Shown: positions 51,266 to 60,127, numbered from the stretch's first letter. The stretch is DNA of 64,000 nt from an uncultured Clostridia bacterium (GCA_944378105.1 CALWGC010000030.1:1-64000); one strand, 5' to 3'. Made by a program: numbers and translations. The notes: a model not told the origin generated them from the sequence alone.

Positions 51266-52480
51266 GTGAAAGGATTGGCAGAACAGATCAAAACACAGAT
51301 TGCCTTTTATGATAAAGATGCCATCAAAAATATTTTGGCGGTGCTGACGGTTGCGCCAAAGAAGGTGGTGTATATCTACGACCAGGAATTAAAGGACATG
51401 AGCCGCTTTGCCGGGCTACAAAAATGTTTTTACAAGCACTTTCCTGGGATTACCGTGGAGACGTATGCCGTTAATATTTTTCGGATTCATGAGATTTATC
51501 AGCAAATATGCGAAATCATCGACACCAACGAAGATTGTGCCTTGGATTTGACCGGCGGCAGCGAATTGATGACCATTGCCGGGTATCAGGCCGGGCTTGA
51601 CAAAGGCATCCGGCTGTTATATACGGATATTATCAAACAGCAGATGATTGATGTGCTGGATGAAACAAAGGTGGAAAAAACGGCGACACTGACGCTGGAG
51701 GACTTTGTGGACGCCCACGGGGCCCAATTTATCGGCGCCTCCCATGATGAGCCAAAGGAGGAAGAATTTGGCCGGATTTTATCCATGTGCCGCACCATCT
51801 TCACCCATTTGACGGCCTGGAAAAATACCTGTTCTTTTTTCCAGGTGGCCCTGGCCGATTCGGCCCCGGGGGAGCTGGATTTGCGGATTCGGACAGAAAT
51901 CCAGCAAAAGGATGGCCGTTGGCTCAAACCCGACGAGGACTTGCTCTATGAATTTCAGCGGCAGGGGTTTATCCGGGATTTGTATTTTTCCGGAAAACAC
52001 CTGGTGTTAACCATCCGCTCCAAACGATATAAAACGTATTTGATTAGTTTCGGGGTTTGGTTGGAGCTTTATGTGTTTATCCATGCCAAAAAATGCGGCT
52101 GTTTCCAAGATGTGAAGCTGGGCACCATGATTGATTGGGATGCCTATGACGGACTGGTGGTGGCCGGAAACGAAATTGACGTGATTTTACAAGACGGCAG
52201 TATGCCGGTTTTCATCAGCTGTAAACTGCGCTCCGCCGATACGCCGGCCTTAAACGAGCTGATTGTGGCCAAAAAACGGCTGGGCGGCTGGTTTAGCAAG
52301 GGGATTATCGTTACCTTTGGGGACGAGAAGTCCAGCAAAAACGGCACCTATAAACGGGCCAAAGAACTGGGCATTGAGTTATTGGACAAAAGCGATGTCC
52401 TCAGCAGCGACTTTGGCGAACGATTGGTGAAAACCATCCAAGGCCATGATTTGGTCAGCTTGAAATGGAAAAAAATATAA
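51266..52480 (+). CDS. DUF1887 family CARF-nuclease (Card1/Can2-like)
   Basis: A 404-residue protein with the layout of Card1/Can2 (DUF1887). An N-terminal CARF-like Rossmann domain (about 1-140) has a beta strand VVYIYD and the ligand motif LDLTGGSELM (94-102). A central winged-helix-like part (about 160-260) follows. The C-terminal PD-(D/E)xK-type nuclease domain (about 262-350) has E267 (WLELYV), NEID with D305, and SCK with K320. In Card1 the last motif is Glu-x-Lys; here Ser 318 holds the Glu position, so cleavage may be altered unless this is a normal family variant. In type III CRISPR systems such proteins are switched on by cyclic oligoadenylate and cut DNA or RNA. No CRISPR gene is near; the gene lies between gerW and rimM. 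GTG 51266 follows AAGGAA; TTG 51275 is an alternative. Confidence 0.85.
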   Translation: MKGLAEQIKTQIAFYDKDAIKNILAVLTVAPKKVVYIYDQELKDMSRFAGLQKCFYKHFPGITVETYAVNIFRIHEIYQQICEIIDTNEDCALDLTGGSELMTIAGYQAGLDKGIRLLYTDIIKQQMIDVLDETKVEKTATLTLEDFVDAHGAQFIGASHDEPKEEEFGRILSMCRTIFTHLTAWKNTCSFFQVALADSAPGELDLRIRTEIQQKDGRWLKPDEDLLYEFQRQGFIRDLYFSGKHLVLTIRSKRYKTYLISFGVWLELYVFIHAKKCGCFQDVKLGTMIDWDAYDGLVVAGNEIDVILQDGSMPVFISCKLRSADTPALNELIVAKKRLGGWFSKGIIVTFGDEKSSKNGTYKRAKELGIELLDKSDVLSSDFGERLVKTIQGHDLVSLKWKKI

Positions 52481-52492
52481 AAGGAGAACAAC

Positions 52493-52999
52493 ATGGGTTA
52501 TTTTCAGATTGGTAAAATTACATCTACCCACGGCATCGGCGGCACCTTTCGGGTGTTTCCCACGACGGAGGATGCTAGCCGGTTTCGTTTATTGAAAACG
52601 GTTTTGATTTTACATAAAGGAGAAAAAGTACCGTTTACGGTGGAAAAAGTGGGATTCCAAAAAAACATGGTGCTTTTGAAAGTGAAAGAAATCAACGACA
52701 TCAATGTGGCAGAAGGATACCGCAACGATACCATTTATATCACCGACGAACAGGCCCTTCCGCTGGAAGAGGACGAGTATTACACCAGAGACTTGTATGA
52801 CATGGAAGTGGTGACAGAAGACGGTACGGTTCTGGGACGGCTGGACGACATCATTGCCACCGGGGCCAACGATGTCTATGTGGTGAAAAAAGAAGGCGAA
52901 AAAGACCTGCTGCTTCCGGCCATCAAGGATTGTATTTTGTCGGTGGATGTACCACAAAAGAAGATGACCGTTCGATTGTTGGAGGGGTTGGGGCAATGA
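52493..52999 (+). CDS. rimM: ribosome maturation factor RimM
   Basis: A 168-residue factor for 30S maturation. The N-terminal RimM domain begins FQIGKITSTHGIGGTFRVFP, and the C-terminal PRC-barrel follows (YYTRDLYDMEVVTEDG, LLPAIKDCILSVDV). AAAGGAG precedes ATG 52493. Its stop overlaps trmD (ATGA). In most bacteria rpsP lies upstream; here the neighbour is the DUF1887 gene. Confidence 0.96.
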   Translation: MGYFQIGKITSTHGIGGTFRVFPTTEDASRFRLLKTVLILHKGEKVPFTVEKVGFQKNMVLLKVKEINDINVAEGYRNDTIYITDEQALPLEEDEYYTRDLYDMEVVTEDGTVLGRLDDIIATGANDVYVVKKEGEKDLLLPAIKDCILSVDVPQKKMTVRLLEGLGQ

Positions 53000-53745
53000 A
53001 GTTTTCTGTCTTAACGCTCTTTCCGGAGATGATTCACCAAACCCTTTCCTATAGCATTTTGGGTCGGGCCATCGGAAACGGCGTGTTGACGGTGGATGCG
53101 GTGGATATTCGGGATTTTGCTGGCAATAAGCATAACCGGGTGGACGATTATCCCTATGGCGGCGGATGCGGCATGGTGATGCAGCCGCAGCCGGTGTTTG
53201 ATGCCTTTTCCAGTTTATCCATCCGTCCAGGCACGAAAGTGATTTATTTAACGCCCCAGGGGAAGCCTTTTTGCCAAAAGATGGCAGAGGAGTTTGCAAA
53301 GGAAGAAGAACTGGTGCTTCTTTGCGGCCATTATGAAGGCATTGACGAGCGGGTGTTGGAAGAAATTGTGACGGACGAAGTTTCGTTGGGTGATTTTGTG
53401 CTGACCGGCGGAGAACTGGCGGCCATTGCGGTCATTGATGCCGTGGGGCGTCTGGTGCCGGGGGTGCTTGGCAAAGAAGAAAGCGCCGAGGAAGAAAGCT
53501 TTGCCGGAAACGCATTGGAATATCCCCAATATACCCGTCCGCCGGTGTTTCACGGAAAGGAAGTGCCGCCGGTGCTTTTAAGCGGCCACCATCAAAAGAT
53601 TGCCCAATGGCGCAGGATGCAAAGCTTGATTCGGACGTATCACAAACGGCCGGACTTGTATGCTAAAATTGAACTGACGGCGAAAGAAAAGCAGAACATG
53701 GAAGAATACATCAAAGACTTGCACCAAACAAAAGAAGAAGAATAA
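52996..53745 (+). CDS. trmD: tRNA (guanine-N1)-methyltransferase
   Basis: A 249-residue SPOUT methyltransferase that makes m1G37 in tRNA and prevents frameshifting. The N-terminus KFSVLTLFPEMI, the trefoil-knot SAM site (VLLCGHYEGIDERV, SLGDFVLTGGELAA) and the C-terminal DNA/tRNA-binding helices are all present. The start is ATG 52996, overlapping the rimM stop. rplS, which normally follows, is absent; murA is next after 38 bases. Confidence 0.96.
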   Translation: MKFSVLTLFPEMIHQTLSYSILGRAIGNGVLTVDAVDIRDFAGNKHNRVDDYPYGGGCGMVMQPQPVFDAFSSLSIRPGTKVIYLTPQGKPFCQKMAEEFAKEEELVLLCGHYEGIDERVLEEIVTDEVSLGDFVLTGGELAAIAVIDAVGRLVPGVLGKEESAEEESFAGNALEYPQYTRPPVFHGKEVPPVLLSGHHQKIAQWRRMQSLIRTYHKRPDLYAKIELTAKEKQNMEEYIKDLHQTKEEE

Positions 53746-53783
53746 ACTAGCACCAATCCAGAAGGCAGAAGGTGGCTGGTTTT

Positions 53784-55043
53784 ATGATGTGTTATGAGAT
53801 CGAAGGCGGGAGGCGTCTTTGTGGGCAGGTACGCGTCAGCGGCAGCAAAAACGCGGCTCTGCCCATTCTTTGTGCCGCTTTGCTCAACGATGGGGAGACG
53901 GTGCTGCACCATTGCCCGGCCATTTCTGACGTGGCGCAGGCGTGCCGGATTTTAAAAAGCTTGGGCTGCCGTGTGAAGCGACAGCAAGATACCATTTGGA
54001 TTGACGCCAAAGATGCCTTTGAGGCCCCGCTTTGGGAAGAAATGACCGGCGGCATGCGGGCCTCGGTGTTATTTTTGGGGCCGTTATTGGGACGGTTTCG
54101 AAAGGCCGTGCTGGGGAAACCTGGCGGTTGTGCCATCGGAAAGCGGCCCATTGACTATCATGTGGCGGTGGCCCAGGCGCTGGGCGCCGTATGCCGGGAA
54201 GAAAACGGCTGTTTTTTGTTTGACGGCAGCAATATGCAGGCAGGAAAAGTGGTGCTGCCTTTTCCAAGCGTTGGCGCAACGGAAAACGCCATGTGTCTGG
54301 CGGCTTGTTTGCCGGGCAAGACGGTGATTTGTGGTGCGGCCAGGGAACCGGAGATTTACGACTTGCAGCAGTTTTTAAAAGCCATGGGTGTGCGCATCCA
54401 GGGGGCCGGCACGGACAGCATTTGGGTGGAAGGCAAAGAGATTTCCACCTCTGTTTCCTATCGCGTGATGCCGGACCGCATCGAGGCCGGGACGCTTTTG
54501 GCGGCGGCAGCCGTGACGGGCGGAAAAATTTTTCTTTCCGATAGCGATTGGCTGACGATGACGGGAATTTTGCCATTTTTTGCCTGCTGCGGCTGTCAAA
54601 TTTCCGTGAAAGGGGCCGAAGTTGGTTTAAAAGCACCAAAGAGACTCAAAGCATGTCCCTGTCTTTTGACAAAAACGTACCCTGGTTTTCCCACCGATAT
54701 GCAGCCTTTGGCGGCGGCGCTGTTGACAACGGCCAAAGGAACCAGTATGATTATGGAACAGATATTTGAAAACCGGTTCCACCATTGTACGGAACTGAAC
54801 AAAATGGGCGGACGCATTGGTTGCAGCGGCCCGGTGGCCGTCATTGAAGGAGTGCGCCATTTAAAAGGAACGACGGTTTGTGCATCGGATTTGCGGGCCG
54901 GGGCCGCGCTGATGGTGGCGGGGCTTGGTGCAGAGGGCAAGACGGTGGTCACAAACGGACAATATATCTGTCGGGGCTATGCGGGATTGGAAAAGAAGCT
55001 TGCCGCTTTGGGCGGGCGTGTGCGCCTGATGGAAAGCAGGTGA
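53784..55043 (+). CDS. murA: UDP-N-acetylglucosamine 1-carboxyvinyltransferase (MurA)
   Basis: A 419-residue EPSP-synthase-fold enzyme catalysing the first committed step of peptidoglycan synthesis (phosphoenolpyruvate plus UDP-GlcNAc). The N-terminus YEIEGGRRLCGQVRVSGSKN and the active-site loop PGGCAIGKRPIDYH carry the catalytic Cys, the target of fosfomycin; it is not changed to Asp. DLRAGAALMVAGLGAEG is the C-terminal family mark. The start is ATG 53784 (AGAAGGTGG upstream; ATG 53787 possible). It directly precedes divIB, as murA does in several Clostridia. Whether it is MurA1 or a second MurA copy cannot be told without the genome. Confidence 0.94.
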   Translation: MMCYEIEGGRRLCGQVRVSGSKNAALPILCAALLNDGETVLHHCPAISDVAQACRILKSLGCRVKRQQDTIWIDAKDAFEAPLWEEMTGGMRASVLFLGPLLGRFRKAVLGKPGGCAIGKRPIDYHVAVAQALGAVCREENGCFLFDGSNMQAGKVVLPFPSVGATENAMCLAACLPGKTVICGAAREPEIYDLQQFLKAMGVRIQGAGTDSIWVEGKEISTSVSYRVMPDRIEAGTLLAAAAVTGGKIFLSDSDWLTMTGILPFFACCGCQISVKGAEVGLKAPKRLKACPCLLTKTYPGFPTDMQPLAAALLTTAKGTSMIMEQIFENRFHHCTELNKMGGRIGCSGPVAVIEGVRHLKGTTVCASDLRAGAALMVAGLGAEGKTVVTNGQYICRGYAGLEKKLAALGGRVRLMESR

Positions 55044-55049
55044 AAAACG

Positions 55050-55802
55050 ATGGAAGAAAGAGAACAACGGGCAAGGCGGCACCATAAGGTCCGGTTGCCG
55101 CAGGGGAAGACGTTACTTTTGTTTGCGCTGGTGGTGATTGCGGCCATGGGCGTGTTGTTTTCTCCAATTTTTGCCATTGATACCATTACCATAACGGGAT
55201 TGAGCCATTTTTCCGAGGCCGACATTTGTCAGATTTGCGGGCTGGAAAAGGGCCAAAACTTATTTTCTTTTCGAACGAAAAAGGCCGTCGATGCGCTGAA
55301 GAAAGAAAGCTATATCGAATCGGTCCAAATGGAAAAGCAGTTTCCCAATGCTGTCAATATCGATGTGACGGAGCGGAAGGTAAGAGGCTATATTCCCTAT
55401 ATGGGCTCTTACCTCTACATAGACGAAAACTGCCGTGTGCTGGAAATCAACGGCGCCTTTACCCAGCCGTTGCCGGTGGTCAAGGGGTTGGTGTTTGACC
55501 AGTTTACGCTGGGCGAAGTGATTGAGACGGAAAACCCGGAGGCTTTGGATGTGGTGGTGCGGATTGCGCAGGCCATGACCAAATATGAAATGCTGGATAT
55601 GGTGGTGGAGCTGGATGTGAGCGACACTTCCAACATCAAAGCCTTTGTCAATCAGGTGGAAGTGAATTTGGGTACCATATCCGATTATGACACCAAGGTG
55701 CGCACCATGTGTGAAATTGTCAAACAAATTCCAGAAAATGACCGTGGAACGCTGGACTTGAGTGATTTGTCCAAGCCCATCGTATTTAAATATTTGACCT
55801 AA
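55050..55802 (+). CDS. divIB: cell division protein DivIB/FtsQ
   Basis: A 250-residue bitopic membrane protein. A basic cytoplasmic tail (RRHHKVRLPQGK), one membrane helix (about residues 20-38) and an extracytoplasmic POTRA domain (FAIDTITITGLSHFSEADI...) are followed by the FtsQ/DivIB domain (NAVNIDVTERKVRGYIPYMGSYLYID). It links DivIC and FtsL to the divisome. It is located between murA and the DUF881 and sbp genes, as in the Bacillus mur-divIB-ylxWX-sbp-ftsAZ cluster. AAAACGATGG has only a weak ribosome site; the gap to murA is 6 bases. Confidence 0.94.
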   Translation: MEEREQRARRHHKVRLPQGKTLLLFALVVIAAMGVLFSPIFAIDTITITGLSHFSEADICQICGLEKGQNLFSFRTKKAVDALKKESYIESVQMEKQFPNAVNIDVTERKVRGYIPYMGSYLYIDENCRVLEINGAFTQPLPVVKGLVFDQFTLGEVIETENPEALDVVVRIAQAMTKYEMLDMVVELDVSDTSNIKAFVNQVEVNLGTISDYDTKVRTMCEIVKQIPENDRGTLDLSDLSKPIVFKYLT

Positions 55803-55839
55803 GGGCGTCAAATGGCGGTGGAAAAGGGGAAGAAGTTTC

Positions 55840-56574
55840 GTGAAAGAAAAATTTTATGCCACCATTCCTGTCACAGTCTTATGTGTGTTGTTGGGCTTGA
55901 TGATTGGTGTGCAATATAATACCGTGCGTCAACAGCAGCAAACGGCCGATTCGGCCTCTTTACAGCGGGTCAGCGAGTTAACCACAAAGCTTACCACGCT
56001 TCAGGCCGAAAATGAGGCCTTGCAAACGCAGCTGGAGACACAAAGCCAACAGATGAAAGAATTTGAAGCGGCCCTTGTGGCCGACGACAGCGATTTTGAG
56101 GCGCTGACCAAAGAAAACGAACGGTTGAAAATGATTGCCGGTATGACGGCCGTACAAGGGCGCGGCGTATCGGTGACCATCAACGACAGCAAAACATCCG
56201 ACGAAGCAGCATCCAGTGCCAACCCGGACGCCTTTTTGGTCCATGCCGAGGATATTTTGTCCATCATCAACGAACTGAACGTGGCCGGCGCAGAGGCTAT
56301 CTCCATCAACGGCCAACGGATTATTTCCCAAAGTGCCATTCGTTGTGCCGGGTCGGTGGTCAATGTCAATGATGTGAAAATTGCGGCACCGTTTGTGATT
56401 ACGGCCATTGGTGACCCGGATTTATTGGAGGCTGCGTTGGTGTTTCCCGGCGGCGTGGTGGACACGCTGCGGCCGTGGGGCATTGAAATTATCATTATGA
56501 AGCTGGATACATTGGAAATCCCCGCCTATAACCAAGTGCGGGAATTTCGAGAAGCGACCAGCAGTAAGGAGTGA
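55840..56574 (+). CDS. DUF881 family protein (YlxW/YlxX-like)
   Basis: A 244-residue protein with an N-terminal membrane helix (about 6-24), a coiled-coil segment (about 35-90, rich in Gln/Glu/Leu heptads) and the DUF881 domain (about 95-240; VSVTINDSK, NELNVAGAEAISINGQRI, IRCAGSVVNVNDVKIAAPFVITAIGD). Bacillus has two such genes (ylxW, ylxX) between divIB and sbp; here only one is present. Function is unknown but position suggests a division or envelope role. The start is GTG 55840 with GGGGAAGAAG upstream. The next gene begins 5 bases after the stop. Confidence 0.9.
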   Translation: MKEKFYATIPVTVLCVLLGLMIGVQYNTVRQQQQTADSASLQRVSELTTKLTTLQAENEALQTQLETQSQQMKEFEAALVADDSDFEALTKENERLKMIAGMTAVQGRGVSVTINDSKTSDEAASSANPDAFLVHAEDILSIINELNVAGAEAISINGQRIISQSAIRCAGSVVNVNDVKIAAPFVITAIGDPDLLEAALVFPGGVVDTLRPWGIEIIIMKLDTLEIPAYNQVREFREATSSKE

Positions 56575-56579
56575 GCAGG

Positions 56580-56966
56580 ATGTTATTACCAATTCCGCTG
56601 TTGGGACTTGTCATTGGTGTTTTGATTGGTATTTCGATGCCGTATGTCTTTCCGGTTGGATATTCGACTTATGTGGGCATTGCGATTTTGGCCTGCGCCG
56701 ATTCGGTGTTGGGAGGCATCAAAAGTAGCCTTCATGGCCAGTTTCAGTTAAACGTCTTTTTGTCTGGCTTTATTGGCAATGCCATTTTGGCCATGGGCCT
56801 TGTGTATTTGGGAGAAAAACTGAATCTTTCGCTTTACATTGCGGCCATTGTGGTCTTTGGCAGTCGTTTTTTTCAAAATTTTGCAGAGATTCGCAGATTT
56901 TTGTTGAATCGCGGGGAAAAAAAGGATAAGATACATAGTGAAGAGAATGTGGAAAAGGGAAAATAA
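56580..56966 (+). CDS. sbp: small basic membrane protein Sbp (DUF1290)
   Basis: A 128-residue protein with about four membrane helices, ending in a soluble basic/acidic tail (LLNRGEKKDK...). The family pattern is seen in GISMPYVFPVGYSTYVGIAILA, ADSVLGGIKSSLHGQF and FGSRFFQNFAEIRRFLL. Sbp lies before ftsA-ftsZ in Bacillus. Here it is followed directly by ftsZ, with no ftsA. AAGGAG precedes ATG 56580; GTG 56571 is in that site. Function unknown. Confidence 0.92.
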   Translation: MLLPIPLLGLVIGVLIGISMPYVFPVGYSTYVGIAILACADSVLGGIKSSLHGQFQLNVFLSGFIGNAILAMGLVYLGEKLNLSLYIAAIVVFGSRFFQNFAEIRRFLLNRGEKKDKIHSEENVEKGK

Positions 56967-57018
56967 GTTTTTTTCAAAGAATTTGTCATTTTTTCTGGCT
57001 TTTTCAGAGGAAAACCGC

Positions 57019-57024
57019 TATAAT
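57019..57024 (+). promoter_or_regulatory. -10 box before ftsZ
   Basis: TATAAT at 57019-57024, 38 bases before the start codon, with only a poor -35 match 17 bases upstream (TGGCTT, 56996-57001). ftsZ probably has its own promoter besides read-through from sbp. Confidence 0.45.
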
Positions 57025-57061
57025 AAAAGGTAATTGATTTTTATGACAGGAGGGAAGCTCA

Positions 57062-58213
57062 GTGCTTGAGTTTGTAGATCACGGTAATTCTGCTGTAATT
57101 AAGGTGGTTGGTGTCGGTGGTGGCGGCAACAACGCAGTCAACAGAATGATTGAAGATAATATGGACGGCGTAGAATTTATCGCTATCAATACAGATATGC
57201 AGGATTTGTCTAAATCCTTGGCTCCAACCAAAATCCAAATTGGAGAAAAACTGACCAAAGGCCTTGGGGCCGGCGGTAACCCTGACATTGGCGAAAAAAG
57301 CGCCGAAGAAACCAAAGATGAAGTGGCCCGGGTGTTAAACGGTGCCGATATGGTGTTTATTACGGCCGGCATGGGTGGCGGTACTGGTACGGGTGCTGCA
57401 CCAAAAATTGCAGAAATTTCCAAAAGTCTTGGTATCCTCACCGTTGGCGTTGTGACAAAGCCTTTTGAATTTGAAGGCAAAAAAAGAATGTCCAATGCAG
57501 AACGCGGCGTTAGCGAACTGAGAAAATCCGTGGATACCCTTGTTATCATTCCAAACCAGCGTCTTTTGAGCATCATTGATAAAAAGACAACCCTCATCGA
57601 ATCGTTCCGCAAAGCCGACGAAGTGCTTCGTCAGGGCGTACAGGGCATTTCCGACCTGATTGCAAAACCAGGTGTGATCAACTTGGACTTTGCCGATGTG
57701 AAAGCCGTGATGGAAGACAAGGGTCTGGCCCACATGGGCATTGGCCATGGTGCTGGCGAAAACAAAGCAGAAATTGCAGCCAAAGCAGCCATCCAAAGTC
57801 CATTGCTGGAAACCAAGATCGATGGCGCAAGAAGCGTGCTCATCAACTTCAGCGGCGATGCCAACTTGGGCTTGCTGGAAGCCGACTCTGCGGCGAACCT
57901 CATTCGCGAAAGCATCGACCCCGATGCAGAAATCTTCTTTGGTACAACCATCAACGAAGATTTGGATGACGAAGTTATCGTTACCGTTATTGCAACCGGT
58001 TTTGAAAGCAACGTCAAAGGCCTGCCACCGAAAAACATGCGGGATGTCTTTAGCAGCAGCTATCGGGAAGAACGCCCAGAACGCAGCTATGACGACGATA
58101 TGAGCTATCCAGAAGAACCTGCTGCTTCGGCACAGCCTTCTTTTGATGATACTTATGGTGATGGCACGGAAATCAAGATTCCAAGCTTCATCAAAAACAG
58201 AAAATCCTTTTAA
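57062..58213 (+). CDS. ftsZ: cell division protein FtsZ
   Basis: A 383-residue tubulin-like GTPase that forms the Z ring. The nucleotide site shows [13 protein letters not shown] and the signature [12 protein letters not shown]; the T7 catalytic loop is [12 protein letters not shown] variable linker (about 318-368) leads to the conserved C-terminal peptide [11 protein letters not shown] that binds FtsA, SepF or EzrA. The start is GTG 57062 after AGGAGGG at 57048-57054. ftsA does not precede it here, so the peptide presumably binds another anchor such as SepF, or FtsA from elsewhere. Two terminators follow. Confidence 0.98.
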   Translation: MLEFVDHGNSAVIKVVGVGGGGNNAVNRMIEDNMDGVEFIAINTDMQDLSKSLAPTKIQIGEKLTKGLGAGGNPDIGEKSAEETKDEVARVLNGADMVFITAGMGGGTGTGAAPKIAEISKSLGILTVGVVTKPFEFEGKKRMSNAERGVSELRKSVDTLVIIPNQRLLSIIDKKTTLIESFRKADEVLRQGVQGISDLIAKPGVINLDFADVKAVMEDKGLAHMGIGHGAGENKAEIAAKAAIQSPLLETKIDGARSVLINFSGDANLGLLEADSAANLIRESIDPDAEIFFGTTINEDLDDEVIVTVIATGFESNVKGLPPKNMRDVFSSSYREERPERSYDDDMSYPEEPAASAQPSFDDTYGDGTEIKIPSFIKNRKSF

Positions 58214-58230
58214 TTTTCTATGACTAACGC

Positions 58231-58264
58231 AAAAAAGGCGTGAAGCAAGCTTCACGTCTTTTTT
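58231..58264 (+). terminator. terminator after ftsZ (first)
   Basis: GGCGTGAAGC (58237-58246) pairs with GCTTCACGTC (58249-58258), flanked by A6 and T6. T-runs on both strands. Confidence 0.88.
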
Positions 58265-58302
58265 GGCTGTTCGAGTTTGTCTTGGCAAACAACCAAAACA
58301 TC

Positions 58303-58340
58303 GAAAAACCTTCCGTTCACAGAAAACGGGAGGTTTTTTG
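58303..58340 (+). terminator. terminator after ftsZ (second)
   Basis: AACCTTCCGTT (58307-58317) pairs with AACGGGAGGTT (58325-58335), one mismatch or G-T pair, followed by T6. Together with the first it isolates spoIIGA from ftsZ transcription. Confidence 0.8.
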
Positions 58341-58477
58341 TTTTTCCAAAAGAAAGCAACAAAAAGCCATTCTTTTTTTGGAAAGAACGGAAGAAAAAGA
58401 AAATAAGGCACCTTTTTTGCAGTAATTTTTTAGGGATAGCGCCGCAAAAACGGCATTTTTCGCCGAGGGACTTTGAC

Positions 58478-58483
58478 TATAAT
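58478..58483 (+). promoter_or_regulatory. -10 box of the spoIIGA-sigE operon
   Basis: TATAAT at 58478-58483, 27 bases before the spoIIGA start. No consensus -35 box is found at 17 bases, which fits a Spo0A-activated sigma-A promoter with unusual spacing as known for spoIIG in Bacillus. I could not identify a clear 0A box. Confidence 0.5.
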
Positions 58484-58509
58484 ACAGGCAGAGGAAAGGC
58501 GGTGAGGAT

Positions 58510-59376
58510 GTGGTTTATTATGTGGATGTGCTTTTTGGGGTCAATGCGGTGATGGACACTTTGGCACTTTCGCTGACGGCCTTTTCCTGCCGGCGCACGG
58601 TATCCAAGAAACGATTGGTGGGTAGTGGCTGCTTTGGCGGCCTTTGGGGATGTGTGCCTTTGTTTTTCCCAAGGGCAGGCACTTTGGCCCAGGTTTTGGT
58701 GGGATTGATTGGTGTTGGGGGCGCCGTTTGGTTCCTTTTTTTGCCCAAAAGCAAACGGGAGTGGGTGCGGCTTTGTTTGATGACGCTTTTTACGGTTTGC
58801 TTTTTGGGTGGGATTGCCGGATGGGTATGGCAAAACACCAATTTGTCTTTGGGCATCCAGATGGCGGCAAAGCAGATGGCGCTGTTGCCGCTTTTGGCCA
58901 GTGGCTGTTGTGGTTTTGCACTGTTTCGGCTGCTATCGGTTTTTTTTACGGCGTTTATGCCCCGCGGTTCCTACCGTACCACCCTGCGGCTTTGGCTTGG
59001 TGGCCAAAGCACGGTGGTGGAGACTTTTTTGGATACGGGCAATTTTTTGCGGATGGACCCAAAGGGACGTCCCATGGTTCTTGTTTCTTTTCGTGCCATT
59101 GCGCCGCTGCTGCCCCTTTGGGTGCAACAGTTATTCTTGGCGCAGGAGGAGACAGAAGCCATTGTTTCTGGCTTACAGGCGGCAGGGTGGGAAAGTTTTC
59201 CCGTTTCCTATACGGCCTTGGGAAATCAAAACGGCGCCTTGCCGGCGGTGGTGCTTCAAAAAGGAGAATGTTTGGGAAACGGCAAGGTGCTGACCCCGCT
59301 GGTGGCGGCCATACAAAATGGCTCCTTTGGCCAGGCCGGGGAAGCCATTGTCCATCCGTCCTTATTGACTGAATAA
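58510..59376 (+). CDS. spoIIGA: sigma-E processing peptidase SpoIIGA
   Basis: A 288-residue membrane aspartic protease that removes the pro-sequence of sigma-E after septation. The N-terminal half has five hydrophobic helices beginning [19 protein letters not shown]. The C-terminal half carries the catalytic motif VETFLDTGN. Motifs such as [12 protein letters not shown] and VSYTALG follow the family. The start is GTG 58510 (GGTGAGGAT upstream), as the conserved N-terminus begins there. It is followed by sigE after 13 bases, the universal spoIIG arrangement in endospore formers. Confidence 0.94.
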   Translation: MVYYVDVLFGVNAVMDTLALSLTAFSCRRTVSKKRLVGSGCFGGLWGCVPLFFPRAGTLAQVLVGLIGVGGAVWFLFLPKSKREWVRLCLMTLFTVCFLGGIAGWVWQNTNLSLGIQMAAKQMALLPLLASGCCGFALFRLLSVFFTAFMPRGSYRTTLRLWLGGQSTVVETFLDTGNFLRMDPKGRPMVLVSFRAIAPLLPLWVQQLFLAQEETEAIVSGLQAAGWESFPVSYTALGNQNGALPAVVLQKGECLGNGKVLTPLVAAIQNGSFGQAGEAIVHPSLLTE

Positions 59377-59389
59377 AGAGGTGAAAAAC

Positions 59390-60127
59390 ATGCAGTATGT
59401 AAAATTTTTCTTTTTTCGTCTGAAATATGATGCCGATCAATGGCTTCAGCGTTTTACCAAGGGCGCCAAAGAGCCGGTGTATTATATCGGCGGAAGCGAT
59501 GTCTTTCCGCCACCTTTAACGCCCCAGGAAGAGGAGGCGGTGCTGGCCTGCTTGGGTACGGACGAGGAGCCAAAGGCCAAGGCGTTACTCATTGAGCGAA
59601 ACTTGCGCCTGGTGGTTTATATTGCCAGAAAGTTTGAAAATACAGGAATCAATGTGGAGGACTTGATTTCCATCGGCACCATTGGTCTCATCAAAGCCAT
59701 CAATACCTTTAAGACGGAAAAGAAAATCAAGCTGGCCACCTATGCCTCCCGTTGTATTGAAAATGAAATTTTGATGTACTTACGGCGTAACGCCAAAATC
59801 AAAACAGAAGTTTCCATCGACGAGCCCCTCAATGTGGACTGGGAAGGAAATGAACTGTTGCTCAGCGATATTTTGGGAACGGAAAGCGATTTGATTTATC
59901 GCAACCTGGAAAGTCAGATTGATAAAATGCTTTTGACAGAGGCCATGGAAAAACTGAACCGGCGGGAACAAAACATCATTCGGCTGCGGTTTGGGCTAAC
60001 CAAATCTGGCGAAGAAAAGACGCAAAAAGAAGTGGCCGATTTGATGGGCATTTCCCAAAGCTATATTTCGCGGTTAGAAAAAAGGATTATTGGCCGGTTA
60101 AAAAAGGAGATCAGCAAAATGGTTTAG
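59390..60127 (+). CDS. sigE: RNA polymerase sporulation sigma factor SigE (pro-form)
   Basis: A 245-residue sigma-70 family factor for early mother-cell gene expression. A hydrophobic, aromatic pro-sequence ([16 protein letters not shown]) precedes the core. Region 2 has [34 protein letters not shown] sequence split as [12 protein letters not shown] and [14 protein letters not shown], then [13 protein letters not shown]. Region 4 has NIIRLRFGL and [19 protein letters not shown]. Start ATG 59390 follows AGAGGTG; GTG 59381 is inside that site. Activity depends on cleavage by the SpoIIGA encoded upstream. sigG, which usually follows in Bacillus and many Clostridia, is not here. Confidence 0.96.
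   Translation: MQYVKFFFFRLKYDADQWLQRFTKGAKEPVYYIGGSDVFPPPLTPQEEEAVLACLGTDEEPKAKALLIERNLRLVVYIARKFENTGINVEDLISIGTIGLIKAINTFKTEKKIKLATYASRCIENEILMYLRRNAKIKTEVSIDEPLNVDWEGNELLLSDILGTESDLIYRNLESQIDKMLLTEAMEKLNRREQNIIRLRFGLTKSGEEKTQKEVADLMGISQSYISRLEKRIIGRLKKEISKMV

Noticed and set aside
51266..52480. CRISPR array or cas genes near the CARF-nuclease gene
   Set aside because: I looked for regularly spaced direct repeats on both sides and found none; neighbours are gerW and rimM.
57335..58411. Minus-strand frame of 358 codons opposite ftsZ
   Set aside because: Shadow of ftsZ that crosses the ftsZ terminators.
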